64,000 bases of DNA. Source: Iris pallida (Eukaryota > Streptophyta > Magnoliopsida > Asparagales > Iridaceae). The stretch lies in assembly GCA_029216955.1 (NCBI GenBank), contig JANAVB010012151.1:107501-171500 (forward strand), read 5' to 3'. Of the stretch, positions 57,979-64,000 are shown piece after piece. Numbering within the stretch: position 1 is the first letter of the stretch; each line of letters opens with the position of its first letter. The notes under the pieces were generated by a model. That model did no database searches. It was not told where the DNA came from and saw only the letters and a list, made by a program, of their open reading frames with translations. Both the position numbers and the translations under genes were made by a program.

Positions 57979-58664
57979 CCATACCGACCCATCCTTCTTG
58001 GGTACGAAAAGTACCGGTGCACCCCAAGGTGAAGAACTCGATCAGATAAAGCCCTTGTCCTGCAGCTCATCAACCTGCTTCTTCAGCTCCACCAATTCAC
58101 TATTGTTCACTCGATAGACATGCTGAGAAATCGGTTCCGCGCCGGAAACCAAGTCTATCGAGAACTCTACATCCCTGTCCGGTGGAAGCCCTGGTAACTC
58201 CTCTGGAAATACATCCATAAACTCTGCGATCAAGGGATGTGGAGCCACATGCTCCTCAACTGATGCTCCATAGAAGACTCCACCATCCTGCTCTGCCTGC
58301 CGCCGGGTGTACTCAAACTCTGGCTCTCCTGGTGCCCCAAACAAAACTCTACCCCCTCGACAATTAATACGGACGTGGTGTTTACTCAGCCAGTCCATAC
58401 CTAATACAATATCATAGTTCGATAGTGGCATGACGAGTAAACTCACTCCCAACTCCCGCTTCCCAATATGACGCTTTGCCCTCTACAAACATCACTCACG
58501 AGGATGACCGCACCCCCGGTCGTGATCTTGCAGGTCCTAGGCAATGGTTCAGAAACCAGACTGTGTCTAATAGCATACGATACTGACACAAAGCTGTGGG
58601 AAGCCCCGGAATCAAAGTGTGCAAAAGCTGGAGTGGAGTCGAGAAGAACCGAACCTGCTATCAA
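57979..58664 (-). pseudogene. A2 protease and protease-RT linker
   Basis: Active-site block [20 protein letters not shown], then (after a frameshift near 58445) LVMPLSNYDIVLGMDWLSKHH and [14 protein letters not shown]. Stops at TGA 58042-58044, the same codon as in A1. Confidence 0.88.
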
Positions 58665-59930
58665 CTCTCCTACGGCCTCTGCATCCTCAGCCGCCGTGGC
58701 GAAAGCTCGCCGCTGCTGTCCACCCCGAGCCTGCTACTGGTGCTGGTAGAACCTCTACTGCTGGATCTGCAGTGGCCTCTTCAGCTGTCCTGCTGGAGCC
58801 TTGGCTGCTCCAACTCCTCCTCGTACCGGAGGCATCAACGCTACTGGACAATCTCGCATCTGGTGGTCCGCTGATCCATACATCAAGCATCTACCGAGTC
58901 TCTTCCTGCACTCGTCCCACTTGTGCCCAGGCTTCTTGCAGAAAGTACAACAAATAGCCTGCTGCCCTCTCTGCTGCTGATGCTACACCTGCTGAAGAGG
59001 TGCCCTGCCCTGCTGCTGATACTGTTGAACTGGCCTCTGCGGCTGATGATGCTGGAAGTGAGGCCTCTTGGCCTGTCCCTGACTGTTGCTACCACCCTGG
59101 AAGTCACGACCCCTCTTCTGCTTCAACCCTAGGTCGTCTTTCGTCGCTATAGCCCCAGAAAATATCTCTGCAAAAGTAGCGTTCCGGTCGCTCTTAATCA
59201 GCGATCGAACCTCTCTAATCAAGCCTCGGCGAAACTTTCTCGCCTTCATCTTCTCAGTCAAGTCATCTATGAAATGGGCCAATCTACAAAACTCCCCAGC
59301 ATACTCAGCTACAGTCTGTTTTCCCTGGACCAGACCCTCGAACTGTGCCTCGATACCTTCCAAGGCCACATCAGGAAAGAACTGCTCCTTAAACAGCTCC
59401 TTGAACTGGACCCAAGTCTGGCCCTCAACTTCCATCCTGGGATCTGTCTGATACCACACACGGGCTAAGTCCTGTATCTGACTGCCCGCCGCCTCGATCT
59501 GGAGTCGAGCTGGTATCTCCGCCAGCCTGAATATCTCCTCGATATGCTCTATCTAGTCATCTGCATAATAGATGCCCTCTGTGCCGAAGAACTCTTTGGG
59601 ATGCATCTTCTGAAAGTCATGTATGTCCTTCTCTCTCCGACGGGGCTACTGCTGGGTCCCCTGAGCAGTAACCAACTATACAGTAGTACGAACCAGCTGG
59701 TGCGCCTCGTCTATCCCCTGGAAGAAATTGGCAGTCTGCCTCTGCTGCTGTTGCTTGTGGGACTCCAGAATCCTCTCCATGAAGGAGAAGAGATGTGCAG
59801 CATCTACCATCCCCGTAGGCGGAGGCTGCTGCAGTGGAAGGACCTCGGAAATCACAGGGCTTTGCCTCCTGGCTGGTGGAGGTGCTCCTCCAAAAGCTGC
59901 AGAGACACCGACTCTTGAGGGCTGCACTGG
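58665..59930 (-). pseudogene. A2 gag, truncated at its N-terminus
   Basis: Zinc knuckle coding near 58900-58960, capsid block WYQTDPRMEVEGQTW...FKEQFFPDVA (58983-59459), N-terminal Gln-rich part (59676-59927). Stops at 58983 and 59553 match those of A1 (42367 and 42937). The first residues (MVETRSHRPR) are cut off by the insertion at 59931. Confidence 0.85.
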
Positions 59931-60386
59931 TGTAAGCCCCTGGTTTTCAAACGTTAGCCAAATTAGTGCTAATTGATTTTTAATGTCATTTATAGCCTTA
60001 AATAATTATTAGGAATTTTTGAGAATTTTCTAGAAATTTTAAATGATTTTTTAAATGAATTTTTAATACAAAATATTGATCTGTAATTTTCTAAAAAGTT
60101 TTAATATCATTTTGCAAATTTTTGAAATGTTTTTATATCAGTTTGTAATTAGTAAATTATTTGAAATTGAGGAATGCAAATATTATTTTGCATTTGACCA
60201 CTGTTAAAGTCTTTATGCAATAACCAAAACCTAGAGGACCTAACTGCTAAACTACCAAAACCCCCTCGACCAGACACTCTCTCTCCTCATCCACTCTCGT
60301 TGACCCCCGACCGACGATCGCCACGCCGACGGGCAGCCCCCGCCATTTTTGGCTGCCCGACCGACCTAGCACCGCCCTAAACCCCC

Positions 60387-60394
60387 TATTTAAA
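60387..60394 (+). promoter_or_regulatory. Possible LTR TATA box of C1
   Basis: TATTTAAA followed by a C-rich stretch, about 456 bp after the presumed LTR start. Confidence 0.4.
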
Positions 60395-60933
60395 CCCCCG
60401 CAGTTCCCCTCGACCAACCACCCCCACTCCGACCTAACCCCGACCACCGCAGCCACCGTCTTCCCCGCTTTAAGTTCGCCTGAACCCTAGTTCTGACGAA
60501 CTTCTCGTACAGCCTCACCGTCGACCCTCACAGCCCCCAACCGACGTCGAAGAGTTCGCCTCAACGAGCTGAGGGCAGCGCCACCCGAGCGCCGCCTCGT
60601 CGACGTCTCCTCCGCCCTATCGCAGCCGCAACAGCAGCCCCCCCATCGGACACGTACGTGTCTTTGGCCCCGTGTCCTATTTTGTGTCTCGATTTCATGT
60701 AAGAGACTCGCCCGCACACGACGACTCTTTTGGTGAGTGTGGACACAGCAAATATGTGTCGTGCGTGTCGTAAACAACACGGACACGAGGATTCCTGTGT
60801 CCCAAACTGTCCGGACACAGGCTCGTATTTTTTTTTATTATGTTTATGTTAAACAAAACCTAATAAATTTTACACAAGCCCTAACTCTAACATAACTAAT
60901 GGGCTGACCCCCTGGCCAGCCAGTCCTAAACTA

Positions 60934-60935
<2 letters not shown>

Positions 60936-60966
<31 letters not shown>
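60936..60966. repeat. Poly-C tract
   Basis: About 30 consecutive C residues, followed by GCTGGCTCAGGTTCGAGCCC, which contains a B-box-like GGTTCGAGCC. Confidence 0.95.
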
Positions 60967-60967
<1 letters not shown>

Positions 60968-61046
60968 CTGGCTCAGGTTCGAGCCCCCCCTCTTCTTTTC
61001 TGTTTTCTTTTCTTTTTCTTGTTCTGTTTCTTTTCTTTTCTTTTTC

Positions 61047-61500
<454 letters not shown>

Positions 61501-62940
61501 ATGTACTTTTAAAACATATGTGTGTATATTTTCACTATGTATAACTTTACCATATTAAAATAATAATATTTATTTGCCCTATTACCAAATTGTATTTTTA
61601 GTGTATTTAAATTACTGCAAACCATTTGGTGTCCAAGCCTAGCATGGGTTTTTGGGCCCAAATGTGTTTTCACACATTCAAGACCTGTACAAGTCATATT
61701 GGACTTGATTCATGGCCTTGGGTCCTGTATTTGAACTTTGGTTCAAATTATATACATGGACAAAATACGCAGATAAATAAATTATTGTGTGCAATAATGT
61801 TTTTGATTTTCTAAAAATACTTAAAGTACTGCTAAAATTATGGAAAAATAGTATTTAGATACTATGTTAAGTTAGCTAATTTAGTATAATTTTTGTAGTA
61901 TTTAATTTACTGTTTTGCCACTAGTTTGGCATATGAAATCAAAACTTATTTTCTGTATATTTAGGAAAACTGTTTTTTATAAAATATTTGTACTGGTTAA
62001 TAAATTCCAAAAAAATTATAATAAATTTCTATGATTAACAAGGATCACTTTGGTACCTTACTTTAAGAAAAACTAGGCTTTTTGTCTATCTCTAAAATTG
62101 TTAGAACACAATGGTCTTTTGATTTATTTATTGATTAATTACGACTTTTAGCTTTTTGTGTTATTTTGAGTTTTAGCCGTGTTAAACCTCAACCCCTCAC
62201 TAGGATAAAGACCCTAGAAAGTTAGTTAAAGTAGTGTGTTACCCCACATTGGTCTCCTATGCCAAAATCATCATTTTGGCTAGGTGCCCAATTACAAGTC
62301 GTGTTTCACCAATTAGTGTCCTAGTGTTTTAACTTAGTGTAAAAACTAAGTTATTGTATTTACTTCTACAGTGGCGAGTTACCGGACATCCGTAGCACTG
62401 TTATCGCAGCTTGTGTTTGTTTTGCTTTGCTAGAGGCAAGTACTTTCTATGAACTTTACATATTGTCACATAAATGAACTACAAACCCCACCATGTTAAA
62501 TGCTGATCCTTGGGGTAGCAAGTTAGAATCTCTACATGTTGTACTTCCAGTTACTACCACGCTTAGAACAGTCTTGATGTATCTCTCACATGATTAGAAT
62601 ATGGGTTATGGGAAAACTGTTGGTAGAGTACGTGATCATGACCCCCCCTATAGTAGCGAGCGAGGTCGCATTTTATATGCATACCTTGCCGTAGGCCATT
62701 ATCCCGTATTTCTGTATGGATGTACACCTATGCCTGTGACTTGTACGTATGTATATTTTATTTACATGTACCACAGTACATTGTACATCTATTGACCGAT
62801 CACGTACTTGCTACAGTTTTAAACACTACATGTACATCTGTCTCAATGACATATGTATCCTTGCCATGATAGACTATGCGATGCCATGCTTTCCAGTTAT
62901 TCCTTACATGTTCATTTTCATGTTTCATATGCTAGTTTGC
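61501..62940. other. C1 interior, no gene seen
   Basis: AT-rich to 62350, then mixed sequence. GCTAGAGGCAAGTACTTTC at about 62429 resembles a leader splice or repeat motif seen in plant gypsy LTRs. No coding sequence is supported. Confidence 0.4.
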
Positions 62941-63086
62941 TAGATTCAGTACTTGCTTCCGTCCTGACAGGATAACGTTGTAGGTGTCCTTACTGAGGAG
63001 GAGTTACTCTGCGACACATATTATGGGGTTACTGCCGAGGACCCGGCTCTGCTTTACGAGGATGTTCCTGCGGGGAACCTCGCCTT

Positions 63087-64000
63087 GTAAACCCCCTGAA
63101 TTTTCAGGGAATTTTTAAAATTATTTTTTATATTTTTTGAAGAATAGCTTGTTAATCTATTTTAATTAAATAATTAATTAATTATTTCTAATCAGGGTTT
63201 AATTTATATTGTATATATATATATAGATGCAAGATTACTAAATATTGTTATTTGTTAAATAAATGCTGTTACATTAATTATTAAATTATTTATAAACTCT
63301 AACCAAGTTTCATATAGATTTATTATTAGATTATATTTATATCAATAATTAAATATATATAGTGTTATTATTCAATTGGTTTTATTTTTAGATTATATAT
63401 ACATCTATACTTATATAGATGTGGTGTTAAAATTTCTAGCAACCAAACCCATTCCTTAAGTTTAACCCTAACTTAGGCCCAACCCAGTATGGTCCTATTC
63501 ATTTGGATCTCCTTCATGCATATATATATATATATATATGCATCTACTCTCAACCCTAACCCTAAACTTGCCTCCACACAAACCACCAGCCCCCTTCATC
63601 ACCGCCATCCTATCCCTCTCTCTCTCTCGTCTATCTCCTTCACCCCTCACCCGGAGCCCCGCCGTCGACGACGAGACGCGGCGTTTTCCGCGCCCGCGTG
63701 TAGCAGCCGACGCCCCCCCGCACGCGCTGCACCCGACCGGCTCCGATCCGGCGGCCCCCTCGTCGGCGCAACCCCCCCTCGTCGGCGAGCCACCCCCCTG
63801 CGGCGTGGCAAGGTAACCCCGACCCCCCGTGGCGCTGTCACGTGGATTAAATCCTCTTTGCATGCTTTAAACCAAGTTTTAATAATTAAATTCTGAATAT
63901 TCAGATTATTGTAAGGATTGTTGTGATGAATAGATTGATGATTAATTAGATCTAAATGTAGGAAATCATTGGTAAATATGTAGGGGTTCTACCCTAATTT
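63087..64000 (+). mobile_element. Second TGTAA-type LTR-like start, C2, runs off window
   Basis: TGTAAACCCCCTGAATTTTCAG resembles the start of C1 (TGTAAGCCCCTGGTTTTCA). An AT-rich stretch, a TA/TATA segment (about 63520-63539) and a GC-rich pyrimidine segment follow in the same order as in C1. It may be a related LTR inserted into or abutting C1. Its extent and type are unknown because the window ends. Confidence 0.35.

Larger units (their letters stand above)
55182..59930 (-). mobile_element. Ty3/gypsy chromovirus A2, internal region, truncated
   Basis: Second internal region of family A, minus strand, directly abutting the shared LTR. Domain order INT, RH, RT, PR, gag in plus coordinates. 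It is cut at 59930 within the N-terminal part of gag by a TGTAA-type LTR-like sequence, so its own 5' LTR is not in the window. Confidence 0.92.

Noticed and set aside
63489..63896. 135-codon Arg/Pro-rich open frame near the right edge
   Set aside because: GC-rich pyrimidine leader-like DNA open in several frames on both strands; no domain.

Overview
This is nuclear DNA from a flowering plant. The evidence is one recognisable plant developmental gene (a WUSCHEL-related homeobox gene of the WOX3/PRESSED FLOWER/NARROW SHEATH type) in a window otherwise made of plant transposable elements: an L1-type LINE, a pogo/Lemi1-like DNA transposon, a Ty1/copia element, Ty3/gypsy chromoviruses and a CACTA element. 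There are long TA, CT and GA microsatellites. The WOX3 protein and the element types would fit a monocot, but the species cannot be fixed from the sequence alone.

Layout. 1-4244: minus-strand LINE, broken by frameshifts and running off the left edge. 4245-7200: TA arrays, a tRNA-like SINE fragment, and a 671-bp pogo-like transposon whose own empty target site is preserved in a neighbouring tandem duplication. 7200-9340: the WOX3 gene on the plus strand (two exons, 211 aa) with a core promoter, a GA-rich leader and a 3' region able to form a long CT/TA/GA hairpin. 9335-11730: AT-rich DNA with no gene seen. 11733-14073: a Ty1/copia element cut off inside its integrase. 14074-59930: a minus-strand Ty3/gypsy chromovirus array (family A) arranged LTR-internal-LTR-internal. 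The first internal region is split by a plus-strand gypsy element (family B, 21207-41935, 5-bp duplication CTAAT). The 5' LTR of that element is itself split by a minus-strand B copy (B', 23585-33931, duplication TCATG). The shared middle LTR of family A carries a 7.8-kb CACTA element (43783-51588). 59931-64000: two successive TGTAA-type LTR-like sequences, the first interrupting the second gag of family A and the second abutting the first.

The only apparently functional protein-coding gene is WOX3. All transposon reading frames carry stops or frameshifts. The nesting gives a relative chronology: copia, then family A, then B, then B'. Decay follows it: B' has three lesions in gag-pol, B has at least six stops plus a 31-bp duplication, and A is heavily degraded.

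The most unusual signal is a 95/96-bp GT-AG, phase-0 intron-like segment in the integrase of both family A copies. It is absent from family B. If retained, it adds two or three residues and then a stop, which would remove the C-terminal chromodomain region.
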